A DNA stretch of 37,551 nt, from contig CAKSST010000017.1 in NCBI GenBank assembly GCA_934489895.1, forward strand, positions 1-37,551. Reading direction: 5' to 3'. The stretch's first letter is position 1. Each line of letters starts with the position of its first letter. Positions 15,870 to 23,914 of this stretch are shown here, piece after piece. The DNA comes from an uncultured Eubacteriales bacterium (GTDB lineage: Bacteria > Bacillota > Clostridia > Oscillospirales > Acutalibacteraceae). The position numbers and the translations under genes are program-made. Under the pieces are notes generated by a model. That model ran no database searches and was not told where the DNA came from. It worked only from the letters and a program-made list of their open reading frames with translations.

Positions 15870-15882
15870 GGAGGAATAAAAA

Positions 15883-16971
15883 ATGAACGACCTTGAAAAA
15901 GCAAGAGAAATTATTAATAAAACCGATAAGGAAATGATTCGCCTTTTTGAAGAACGTATGGACGCCGCCGCAACGGTTGCTGCCTATAAAAAAGAGCACG
16001 GCTTACCTATAGACGATTTTACCCGTGAGGCGCAGATTTTAAAACGCAATGCCGAGCTTGTGAAAAACCAAAGCTACCTCTCTTATTACATCAACTTTTT
16101 ACAGGACGTTATTGGTCTTTCCAAAAAGCTGCAGCACCGTCTGATTGACGGTATGCGGGTTGCTTACAGCGGTGTTGAGGGCGCTTTTGCCAACATTGCC
16201 GCCGAGCGTATATTTCCCGACGCCGCTGCTGTTTCCCACCGAGATTTTAAAGCTGCATACGAAGCTGTGGTTAACGGCGAATGCGACTGTGCGCTGCTGC
16301 CCGTTGAAAACAGCCATAACGGAGACGTAAGTCAAGTGCTTGATTTGGCATTTTTCGGTCCGCTTTTTGTTACAGGAATATATGAGATTGATATTATACA
16401 AAATCTGCTTGCCGTAAAAGGTACAACTCTTGCAGATATAAAGCAGGTAATAAGCCATCCGCAAGCGCTGGGCCAATGCGCCGCTTTCATAAGTAAACAC
16501 GGCTTTGAGGCTGTGGAAGAGGTTAATACAGCCGTTGCCGCCCGCAAGGTTGCGCAAATGAACCGCCGCGACATTGCGGCAATCGGCAGCGAAGAGGCTG
16601 CAAAAAAATTTGGCCTTGAAAAAATTGAGGGTCATATTAACGAAAGCGGCTCAAACACCACACGTTTTGCCGTTTTTACCCGCGCCGATAAAAGCCATAC
16701 GCCAAGCGACCGTCATTTTATTATGCTGTTTACGGTTAAAAATGCCGCAGGCTCTCTCGGCCGCGCCATTTCTGTAATAGGCGAACACGGCTTTAACCTA
16801 CGCGCTTTAAAAAGCCGCCCCACAAAGGAGCTTATATGGGATTATTACTTCTATGTTGAGGGCGAGGGCGACGTTAACAGCGAGCAGGGCAAAGCAATGC
16901 TCAAGGAATTAAAGAAATGCTGTAACCATTTGAAAATTCTCGGCAGCTTTGAAAAAGAAATCCACATTTAA
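15883..16971 (+). CDS. pheA: Chorismate mutase / prephenate dehydratase (P-protein)
   Basis: Bifunctional enzyme: chorismate to prephenate, then to phenylpyruvate. 362 residues: an AroQ-type mutase domain (about 1-88, with ARE-NKTDKEMIRLFEERM and a C-terminal Gln-containing helix), the dehydratase (about 89-275, with VAYSGVEGAFA, LPVENSHNGDV and the catalytic ESGSNTTRF), and an ACT domain (about 280-360). The usual ACT GALV and ESRP phenylalanine-binding motifs read GSL and KSRP here, so feedback inhibition may be changed. GGAGGAATAAAAA lies just before the start. It is the first structural gene after the attenuator and is followed by aroB 12 bp later. Confidence 0.95.
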   Translation: MNDLEKAREIINKTDKEMIRLFEERMDAAATVAAYKKEHGLPIDDFTREAQILKRNAELVKNQSYLSYYINFLQDVIGLSKKLQHRLIDGMRVAYSGVEGAFANIAAERIFPDAAAVSHRDFKAAYEAVVNGECDCALLPVENSHNGDVSQVLDLAFFGPLFVTGIYEIDIIQNLLAVKGTTLADIKQVISHPQALGQCAAFISKHGFEAVEEVNTAVAARKVAQMNRRDIAAIGSEEAAKKFGLEKIEGHINESGSNTTRFAVFTRADKSHTPSDRHFIMLFTVKNAAGSLGRAISVIGEHGFNLRALKSRPTKELIWDYYFYVEGEGDVNSEQGKAMLKELKKCCNHLKILGSFEKEIHI

Positions 16972-16983
16972 GGGGAGCAAAAA

Positions 16984-18000
16984 ATGATTATTCCCGTAAA
17001 AACCTCAACAGATGAATACGATATTATTCTTCGGCGCGGCGCGCTGAAAGAAGCGGGTGTGCTGTTGAATTTAGACCGCCGAGTCTTAATTGTTACCGAC
17101 ACAGGCGTTCCCGCTCTGTACTCCAAGGCAGTTGCTAAACACTGTAGAGCACCCGTTGTTGTAACAATTGAGCAAGGCGAGATGTCAAAAACGCTTGATA
17201 CCTGGCAAACGCTGTTGAGTGCTTTGGTTGAAAACAACTTTACCCGTACCGACTGCATTGTTGCAGTAGGCGGCGGTGTTGTTGGAGATATTTCAGGCTT
17301 TGCCGCTGCCGCATTTATGCGCGGTATTGATTTCTATAATATTCCCACAACCGTTTTGTCACAGGTTGACTCGTCCATTGGCGGCAAAACCGCTATAGAT
17401 TTTATGGGACTTAAAAATCTTGTCGGTGCCTTTTGGCCGCCAAAGCGGGTTATTATTGACCCTGATACACTAAAAACCCTGCCCAAAAGGCAAATTGCAA
17501 ACGGCCTTGCCGAATCTGTAAAAATGTCCCTTACAAGCGATGCCCGTCTGTTTGAGCTTTTTGAAACGGCAGATGTGTGGGACAACGCGGTTATTGATAA
17601 AATTATTGAAGGCTCCCTGCTTATAAAACGTTCGGTCGTAGAAGCTGATGAGCACGAGGCAGGTCTGCGCAAAATACTGAATTTTGGACATACACTTGCC
17701 CATGCCATTGAAAGTGTAAACCGGATGCAAAACTATTTTCACGGTGAATGCGTTGCTTTAGGTATGCTACCGATGTGTTCTGACAGCGTGCGTCAAAGAC
17801 TTGTTTCCGTGTTGAAAAAGCTGGAGCTTCCCACGAAGTTTGACGCAGCCGCTGACAGCATTATAGAAGCCTGCCGTCACGACAAAAAAGCCGCCGGTGA
17901 TTTTATAACAGTAGTAACCGTAGAAAATGCCGGTAGCTTTGAACTTAAAAAACTACATTTTGCTGAGTATGAAAAACTTATTATGCAGGTGATACAGTAA
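16984..18000 (+). CDS. aroB: 3-Dehydroquinate synthase
   Basis: NAD- and metal-dependent cyclisation of DAHP to 3-dehydroquinate. 338 residues. The nucleotide-binding glycine-rich segment is AVGGGVVGDISGFAAA, followed by MRGIDFYNIPTTVLSQVDSSIGGKTAID; metal-binding residues include the Glu of LAESVKMSL and the His residues of NFGHTLAHAIE and YFHGECVALG. It carries the usual fold and is slightly short at the C-terminus. AGGGGAG precedes the start; the stop codon shares its last base with the aroC start (TAATG). Confidence 0.95.
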   Translation: MIIPVKTSTDEYDIILRRGALKEAGVLLNLDRRVLIVTDTGVPALYSKAVAKHCRAPVVVTIEQGEMSKTLDTWQTLLSALVENNFTRTDCIVAVGGGVVGDISGFAAAAFMRGIDFYNIPTTVLSQVDSSIGGKTAIDFMGLKNLVGAFWPPKRVIIDPDTLKTLPKRQIANGLAESVKMSLTSDARLFELFETADVWDNAVIDKIIEGSLLIKRSVVEADEHEAGLRKILNFGHTLAHAIESVNRMQNYFHGECVALGMLPMCSDSVRQRLVSVLKKLELPTKFDAAADSIIEACRHDKKAAGDFITVVTVENAGSFELKKLHFAEYEKLIMQVIQ

Positions 18001-19091
18001 TGAAAAATGTTTTCGGAAACAATTTAAGCATTACCCTTTTCGGTGAAAGCCATGGCGCCGCCGTCGGAGCTGTTTTAGACGGTCTTGCGCCGGGAATTGA
18101 AATTGACGAAGCTTTTATCGAAAAGCTCCTTGTCAAACGCCGTCCCGCAGGCGCTATTTCTACCGCCCGACATGAGCAGGACGAATTTACGATTTTAAGC
18201 GGTGCGTTTGAGGGCAAAACCACAGGCACACCCTTGTGTATTGTTATAAAAAACAGCGATACCCGCGGGGAAGATTATTCCTCAATCCGTTATCTTGCCC
18301 GTCCCAGCCATGCCGACTATACTGCAAACTGCAAATATCACGGTTTTGAGGACTACCGAGGCGGCGGACATTTCAGCGGACGTATTACTGCCGCTTTGGT
18401 TGCCGCAGGCGCTGTTATTATCCCTGCATTAGAGAAAAAAGGAATAAAAATTGCTACGCATATTGCCAACATCGGCGGCATTGCCGACCGCAGCTTTGAA
18501 ACAATAGAAAAAGATATCGAAATATTAAATAATTCCGATTTTGCTGTGCTTGACAGCGCTGCGGGAGAAAAAATGCAAGAAAAAATACGCGCCGCAAAGG
18601 CTGACGGCAACAGTGTGGGCGGTATACTTGAAACGGTTATTTGCGGTCTTCCCGCAGGTATAGGCGAGCCTTGGTTTGATACGGTTGAAGGCATGCTTTC
18701 ACACGCATTATTTTCTGTTCCCGCAGTAAAGGGCGTTGAGTTTGGCGCAGGCTTCTCTATTGCCGAAATGACAGGCGCAGATGCAAATGACACTTTTTGC
18801 ATTAAAGACGGCAAAGTTGCCACACACACCAACAACAGCGGCGGCATAAACGGCGGCATTACCAACGGTATGCCCGTTACTGTGCGTTGTGCGATACGTC
18901 CTACCCCCACTTTAAGCCGCGAACAGAATACAATTGATATTTCTTCCAAAAACGAAGCTGTGCTTGCGTCAAAAGGCAGACACGACCCCTGCATTGTCCA
19001 CCGCGCCCGCATTGTTGTGGACTGTGTTTGCGCCTTGGTTTTTGCGGATATACTCAGCGGCCGTTTTGGCACAGATTGGTTAGGTGAATAA
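18000..19091 (+). CDS. aroC: Chorismate synthase
   Basis: Converts EPSP to chorismate using reduced FMN, 363 residues. The N-terminal FGESHGAAVGAVLDGLAPG, the internal RPSHADYTANCKYHGFEDYRGGGHFSGRITA and the later HTNNSGGINGGITNGMPV and GRHDPCIVHRA segments are all canonical. Flavin reductase activity is not encoded here, so monofunctional use of external reduced FMN is expected. Translationally coupled to aroB. Confidence 0.97.
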   Translation: MKNVFGNNLSITLFGESHGAAVGAVLDGLAPGIEIDEAFIEKLLVKRRPAGAISTARHEQDEFTILSGAFEGKTTGTPLCIVIKNSDTRGEDYSSIRYLARPSHADYTANCKYHGFEDYRGGGHFSGRITAALVAAGAVIIPALEKKGIKIATHIANIGGIADRSFETIEKDIEILNNSDFAVLDSAAGEKMQEKIRAAKADGNSVGGILETVICGLPAGIGEPWFDTVEGMLSHALFSVPAVKGVEFGAGFSIAEMTGADANDTFCIKDGKVATHTNNSGGINGGITNGMPVTVRCAIRPTPTLSREQNTIDISSKNEAVLASKGRHDPCIVHRARIVVDCVCALVFADILSGRFGTDWLGE

Positions 19092-20327
19092 ATGACCTAC
19101 GGACTTATAGCAAGAAAATTGGGGCACAGTTTTTCAAAAATTGTCCACAATATGCTTTTTGATTATGATTATGAACTTTTGGAATTAGAGCCCGAGCAGG
19201 TTGAGGGTTTTATGCTTAAAAAAGAATTTAAAGCTATAAACGTCACAATTCCTTATAAGGAAACGGTTATCCCTTACCTTGATTTTATAAGCGACACCGC
19301 AAAAAGCATTGGCTCCGTTAACACAATAGTAAACAAAAACGGCAAGCTTTACGGCTATAATACAGACTTTTTCGGTATGACCTCACTTATAGAAAAAGCG
19401 GGTATTGATTTTAAAGGTAAAAAAGTACTTATTTTAGGCAGCGGCGGCACCTGTAAAACCTCTGTTGCAGTTGCCCGCCATTTAGGCTGCAAAAACCTTG
19501 ATATTGTATCCAGAAACGGCGGCGGCGGTAAAATTTCTTACAAGCAGGCGCAGGAGAAAAAAGATACCGAGATAATTATAAACACTACTCCCTGCGGTAT
19601 GTTCCCCGACACCTGCGAAAGTCCCATTGATATTGATGCTTTTAATAAGTTAGAAGCCGTGATTGACGCAATTTATAATCCGCTTTGCTCACAGCTTGTA
19701 TGCAAAGCAAAACAAAGGGGCATTAATTCCACAGGCGGTTTATATATGCTTATTGCCCAGGCGGCGCTTGCGGCAGAAAAATTTATTGACGTTACCGTTC
19801 CCAAAAGCGAAATTGACCGCGTTTATAAGGGTATTTTAGCGCAAAAGCAGAATATAGTACTTATAGGTATGCCCGCAAGCGGAAAATCAAGCGTTGGTAA
19901 AATACTGTCGAAAAAATTAAATATGCCCTTTATTGATACCGACAGCTTAATTGAAAAACAGCAGGGCTGCACTATTTCCCAAATATTTGAAAAACACGGC
20001 GAAGCCGTTTTCAGAAGCATTGAAAGCGATGTTATAAAACAAGTCTCTGTAAGGCAGGGCTGTATAATAGCCACAGGCGGCGGCGCTATTTTGCGGCAGG
20101 AAAATGTTATGGCATTAAAACAAAACGGTGTTTTGTATTTTTTGGACCGCGATTTATGCCTGCTTGCCGCCACCTCAGACCGTCCTTTATCCTCAAACCG
20201 CGCGGCACTTGAGGCACGCTATAACGAAAGATATGATAAATACTTGGCTTGCTGTGATTACAAAATCTGCTCAAACAGTACACCTGCAGATGCCGCAAAC
20301 GATATTGAAAGGAGTCTTCTGGCTTGA
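19092..20327 (+). CDS. aroE/aroK: Shikimate dehydrogenase-shikimate kinase fusion
   Basis: One 411-residue polypeptide with two successive shikimate-pathway enzymes. The dehydrogenase part (about 1-255) has LGHSFSKIVHN, the substrate motif NVTIPYKETVIPYLD, GSVNTIV, GYNTDFFGM and the NADP loop LGSGGTCKTSV. The kinase part (about 256-411) has the Walker A GMPASGKSSVG, FIDTDSLIE, the FRSIESDV shikimate-binding loop and ATGGGAIL. The junction, SEIDRVYKGILAQKQNIVLIG, runs without a stop, so the fusion is real in this sequence. It begins directly after the aroC stop and overlaps aroQ by four bases. Confidence 0.95.
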   Translation: MTYGLIARKLGHSFSKIVHNMLFDYDYELLELEPEQVEGFMLKKEFKAINVTIPYKETVIPYLDFISDTAKSIGSVNTIVNKNGKLYGYNTDFFGMTSLIEKAGIDFKGKKVLILGSGGTCKTSVAVARHLGCKNLDIVSRNGGGGKISYKQAQEKKDTEIIINTTPCGMFPDTCESPIDIDAFNKLEAVIDAIYNPLCSQLVCKAKQRGINSTGGLYMLIAQAALAAEKFIDVTVPKSEIDRVYKGILAQKQNIVLIGMPASGKSSVGKILSKKLNMPFIDTDSLIEKQQGCTISQIFEKHGEAVFRSIESDVIKQVSVRQGCIIATGGGAILRQENVMALKQNGVLYFLDRDLCLLAATSDRPLSSNRAALEARYNERYDKYLACCDYKICSNSTPADAANDIERSLLA

Positions 20328-20758
20328 AGCTGTTAGTTATTAACGGTCCCAATCTTAATATGTTGGGTATCCGAGAGCCCGATATTTACGGCAAAGAAAC
20401 ATACAAGGATTTATGCGCTTTAATTGAAAGCCACGCTAAAATTATCGGTACTAAGGTGGAAATTTATCAGTCCAATCACGAGGGCGCCCTTGTTGATAAA
20501 ATACAAGCCGCATATAACAATTTTGACGGCATTGTTATTAACCCCGCCGCATATACCCATACAAGCGTCGCATTGCTTGACGCGCTGAAAAGCGTTGGTA
20601 TTCCCGCCGTTGAGGTGCATATTTCCGACCTATCCCGCCGGGAAGATTTCAGACAGATAAGCTATGTGCGTGAATATTGTCTTACAACAATTGCAGGGCA
20701 CGGTTTTGCGGGCTATTTAGAGGCTATGAACATTCTTTGCACGGAGGCGGGAAAATGA
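20324..20758 (+). CDS. aroQ: 3-Dehydroquinate dehydratase, type II
   Basis: Small dodecameric-type dehydratase converting dehydroquinate to dehydroshikimate, 144 residues. NGPNLNMLGIREPDIYG contains the catalytic Arg/Tyr region, YQSNHEGALVDKIQAAY and NPAAYTHTSVALLDAL hold substrate ligands, and VEVHISDLSRREDFRQISYV the catalytic His. The start is TTG, overlapping the previous stop (TTGA) with AAAGGAG a suitable distance upstream; this gives the standard N-terminus MKLLVINGPN. Not to be confused with the AroQ-type chorismate mutase domain of pheA. Confidence 0.95.
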   Translation: MKLLVINGPNLNMLGIREPDIYGKETYKDLCALIESHAKIIGTKVEIYQSNHEGALVDKIQAAYNNFDGIVINPAAYTHTSVALLDALKSVGIPAVEVHISDLSRREDFRQISYVREYCLTTIAGHGFAGYLEAMNILCTEAGK

Positions 20759-21963
20759 ATGTAACAATTCATCCCGGTGTAGCTTTCGGCAGTGTCACCG
20801 CGCCTCCCTCAAAAAGTATGGCGCACAGGGCGCTTATATGTGCCGCCTTGTCAGAAAAAAGCCTTGTTTCAAACCTTGCTTTTTCAAAGGACATTGAAGC
20901 AACCCTAAGCTGTCTTAAAGCGCTTGGCGCCGATTGTGAAATAAATGACAATACCGCCGCTTTAGGCGGTTTGGATATAAACAGCATCCCCGATAACGCA
21001 AAACTGTTTTGCAATGAAAGCGGAAGCACACTGCGCTTTTTAATTCCGCTTTGTATGTGCGCGGGCAAACCCGTTACCTTATGGGGTGCAAAGCGATTAT
21101 TTGAACGTCCGCTTACAGTTTATGAGGATATTGCAAAAGCGCAAAACATCACCTTCACAAAATCCATTGACAGCCTGACTGTATGCGGCAAAATAAAAAG
21201 CGGCGAATACTCTGTCCCGGGCGATATTTCAAGCCAGTTTATAAGCGGCTTGCTGTTTGCCCTTCCCATTCTTTGCGGCGACAGCACCCTGACCGTTACG
21301 GGTAGGTTTGAAAGCGCATCTTACATTGATTTAACCCTTGCCGCACTCAAAGACTTCGGCATTGAAATAACAAGAAACAATAATGTTTTTTACATAAAAG
21401 GCAGTCAGAGGTATAATAGCCATAACCACACGGTTGAAGGCGATTGCTCCAATGCTGCTTTTTTAGAAGCTTTAAATTTACTTGGCGGCAATGTAGATAT
21501 AAACGGCTTAAACCCCGACACTTTACAGGGCGATAGAGTATATGAAGATATTTTTAACGGTTTAAATACTAAAGGCGGGCCTTTTGATTTATCTGACTGT
21601 CCCGATTTAGCCCCTGTTTGTTTTGCAATGGCCGCATATCTTGGCGATGCGAAGTTTACTGGCACCGCAAGACTGCGCATTAAAGAAAGCGACCGCGCTG
21701 CTGCTATGGCGGAAGAATTAAATAAATTCGGCATAGAAGTTCAGATATATGAAAATGCCGTGACTGTAAAGGGTGGCAGTCTGCAAAAGCCTGACCGGTT
21801 GCTTTACAGCCATAACGACCACCGCGTTGCAATGTCGCTTTCCTTGCTTTGCACAAAGGTTGGCGGCACCATTGCCTGTGCCGAAGCAGTGCAAAAAAGC
21901 TATCCCGATTTTTACAATGTTTTAAAAGACTTAAAGATTGGACTTGTTATAAATGAAGATTGA
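20755..21963 (+). CDS. aroA: EPSP synthase (3-phosphoshikimate 1-carboxyvinyltransferase)
   Basis: Condenses shikimate-3-phosphate and PEP, 402 residues, a little shorter than usual. Key segments: SKSMAHRALICAALS (PEP/S3P binding near residue 20), NESGSTLRFLIPL, GDISSQFISGLLFALP, RIKESDRAAAM and HNDHRVAMSLSLL. The start at 20755 overlaps the aroQ stop (ATGA). The second half contains DCSNAAFLEALN where SSAAFF is common, a mild deviation. Confidence 0.95.
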   Translation: MNVTIHPGVAFGSVTAPPSKSMAHRALICAALSEKSLVSNLAFSKDIEATLSCLKALGADCEINDNTAALGGLDINSIPDNAKLFCNESGSTLRFLIPLCMCAGKPVTLWGAKRLFERPLTVYEDIAKAQNITFTKSIDSLTVCGKIKSGEYSVPGDISSQFISGLLFALPILCGDSTLTVTGRFESASYIDLTLAALKDFGIEITRNNNVFYIKGSQRYNSHNHTVEGDCSNAAFLEALNLLGGNVDINGLNPDTLQGDRVYEDIFNGLNTKGGPFDLSDCPDLAPVCFAMAAYLGDAKFTGTARLRIKESDRAAAMAEELNKFGIEVQIYENAVTVKGGSLQKPDRLLYSHNDHRVAMSLSLLCTKVGGTIACAEAVQKSYPDFYNVLKDLKIGLVINED

Positions 21964-22813
21964 CCCGAAAAACAAGATTTTAATTGTTGGTTTAGGATTG
22001 CTTGGCGGAAGCTATGCAATGGCGCTCAAAAATCAGGGCTATACCGTATGGGGCATTACCCGCAAAGAACAAACCATTGAATATGCTCTTGAGCACAAGC
22101 TTATTGACAAGGGCACAACTAACCTTGATGCCGAAATGATAGGCTCAGCCGATATTATTGTTTTTGCGCTTTACCCCCATATTTTTATCGAATGGATAAA
22201 ACAATACGGACACCTGATAAAGCCCCATACAATTGTAACCGACGTTACCGGTGTTAAGCAGTCGGTTGTTTACGATATCCAAAGCCTGCTGCCCGACGGT
22301 GTTGAATTTATTTCGGCTCACCCCATGGCAGGCAGAGAAACCACGGGCATTGAGTACAGTGATGACCGTATTTTTGCAGGCGCTAACTACATTGTCGTGC
22401 CAACCGAAAAAAACACAAAGAACGGCATTGAAATATGCAAGGCGTTGGGTAAAACCTTAGGCTTTGCGCGCATTTCGGTGCTCTCCCCCAAAGAGCATGA
22501 CAGTATGATTGCCTTTTTGTCCCAGCTTACTCACTGTATTGCCGTATCTTTGATGTGCGCAAACGATAATCCCGATTTGGTGCAGTACACGGGTGACTCT
22601 TTCAGGGATTTAACCCGCATTGCCGATATTAACGACGAAATGTGGAGCGAGCTGTTTTTAACAAACAAGGATGCCCTGCTTTCAGAGATGGACGCTTACC
22701 GCGCCGCCTTTGACAAACTGTATGAATATATAAAAAACGGAGAGCGCGAGCAAATACGCCAAATGATGCGCTTGTCAACAGCTCGCCGCCGTCAATTCAA
22801 TAAGAAAGTGTGA
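21953..22813 (+). CDS. tyrA: Prephenate dehydrogenase
   Basis: NAD(P)-dependent oxidative decarboxylation of prephenate to 4-hydroxyphenylpyruvate, the tyrosine branch. 286 residues: Rossmann motif VGLGLLGGSYAMALK, TDVTGVKQ, then the substrate-binding AHPMAGRETTGIEYSDDRIFAGANYIV and a helical dimer domain. No ACT or mutase domain is attached, so Tyr feedback control may be absent or occur elsewhere. It overlaps aroA by 11 bp. Confidence 0.94.
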   Translation: MKIDPKNKILIVGLGLLGGSYAMALKNQGYTVWGITRKEQTIEYALEHKLIDKGTTNLDAEMIGSADIIVFALYPHIFIEWIKQYGHLIKPHTIVTDVTGVKQSVVYDIQSLLPDGVEFISAHPMAGRETTGIEYSDDRIFAGANYIVVPTEKNTKNGIEICKALGKTLGFARISVLSPKEHDSMIAFLSQLTHCIAVSLMCANDNPDLVQYTGDSFRDLTRIADINDEMWSELFLTNKDALLSEMDAYRAAFDKLYEYIKNGEREQIRQMMRLSTARRRQFNKKV

Positions 22814-22822
22814 CTTCTGTTT

Positions 22823-23851
22823 ATGAATATGGAATTTTACCGCAAGCTACCAATACCAAAAAAGCTTAAAGCAGATTATCCTGTATCGGACGCTATGTTA
22901 AAAATAAAGCAGCAACGCGACCGGGAGATTAAGGCGATTTTTGACGGAACTTCGGAAAAGTTTTTGCTGATAATCGGCCCTTGCTCTGCCGACCAGCCCA
23001 AGCCTGTGCTTGAGTATATTTCAAAGCTCAAGGTTATTCAGGACAAGGTCAAAGACAAGATTGTTATTATCCCGCGCATTTATACCAACAAACCCCGTAC
23101 CACCGGCGAGGGATACAAGGGTATGCTTCACCAGCCAGACCCCGAAAACTCACCCGATATGTTAAAGGGTCTTGTTGCCATACGCGATTTACATATGACG
23201 GCACTGCGCGACTACGGTTTTACCTGCGCCGACGAGATGCTTTATCCCGAAAACCACCGTTATTTATCCGACCTTTTGGGTTATGTTGCCGTTGGCGCCC
23301 GCTCGGTTGAAAATCAGCAGCACCGTCTTACCGCAAGCGGTCTTGCAATACCTGTCGGTATGAAAAACCCCACAAGCGGCGAGCTTACCGTTATGATGAA
23401 CTCTATTCACGCTGCACAGAGCAGCCATATGTTTATATACAGAGGCTGGGAGGTGCAAACCAAGGGAAACCCCTACGCCCACGCAATACTGCGCGGTTAT
23501 ATGGATTATGCAGGCAAAAGCACCTCCAACTATCATTATGAAGACCTGCTTAAACTGCACGATTTATACTGTGAATCAGGTCTTGTTAACCCTTCAGCAA
23601 TTGTTGATACCAACCATTGCAACTCGGGCAAAAAATATTTGGAGCAGATACGTATTGCAAGCGATGTTGTTCACAGCCGCCGCCAGAACAACGATATTAA
23701 ACGCCTTGTTAAAGGGCTTATGATTGAAAGCTACCTGGTTGACGGCGCTCAAAAACCGCAAGAGCACACCTTTGGCTGTTCAATTACCGACCCCTGTCTC
23801 GGTTGGGAAAAGACCGAAAAATTAATTTTGGATATTGCCGATCAACTATAA
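22823..23851 (+). CDS. aroF: DAHP synthase (class I, AroF/AroG/AroH type)
   Basis: First step of the shikimate pathway: PEP + erythrose 4-phosphate to DAHP. 342 residues of the class Ia (AroFGH) type, with LIIGPCSADQPKPVLEYI, PRIYTNKPRTTGEGYKGM, DEMLYPENHRYLSDLLGYVAVGARSVENQQHR and VDTNHCNSGKKYLEQ. The metal-binding Cys, His, Glu and Asp regions are present. Two ATGs (22823 and 22829) are possible. It is the last gene of the operon although it catalyses the first reaction; a strong terminator follows immediately. The paralogue letter is by analogy. Confidence 0.93.
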   Translation: MNMEFYRKLPIPKKLKADYPVSDAMLKIKQQRDREIKAIFDGTSEKFLLIIGPCSADQPKPVLEYISKLKVIQDKVKDKIVIIPRIYTNKPRTTGEGYKGMLHQPDPENSPDMLKGLVAIRDLHMTALRDYGFTCADEMLYPENHRYLSDLLGYVAVGARSVENQQHRLTASGLAIPVGMKNPTSGELTVMMNSIHAAQSSHMFIYRGWEVQTKGNPYAHAILRGYMDYAGKSTSNYHYEDLLKLHDLYCESGLVNPSAIVDTNHCNSGKKYLEQIRIASDVVHSRRQNNDIKRLVKGLMIESYLVDGAQKPQEHTFGCSITDPCLGWEKTEKLILDIADQL

Positions 23852-23902
23852 AAACTACCCGAAGAAGAACTTATTAAAACTCTTCTTCGGGTAGTTTTTT
23901 AT
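23851..23902 (+). terminator. Terminator of the aromatic operon
   Basis: AAAAACTACCCGAAGAAGA and its complement TCTTCTTCGGGTAGTTTTT form a long stem ending in TTTTTT, directly after the DAHP synthase stop. Confidence 0.93.
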
Positions 23903-23914
23903 ACAATATCAAAA

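Noticed and set aside
15686..15882. T-box leader for the aromatic operon
   Set aside because: There is no specifier stem or T-box consensus (TGGNACCGCG); the region is too short and is occupied by the Tyr/Phe leader ORF.
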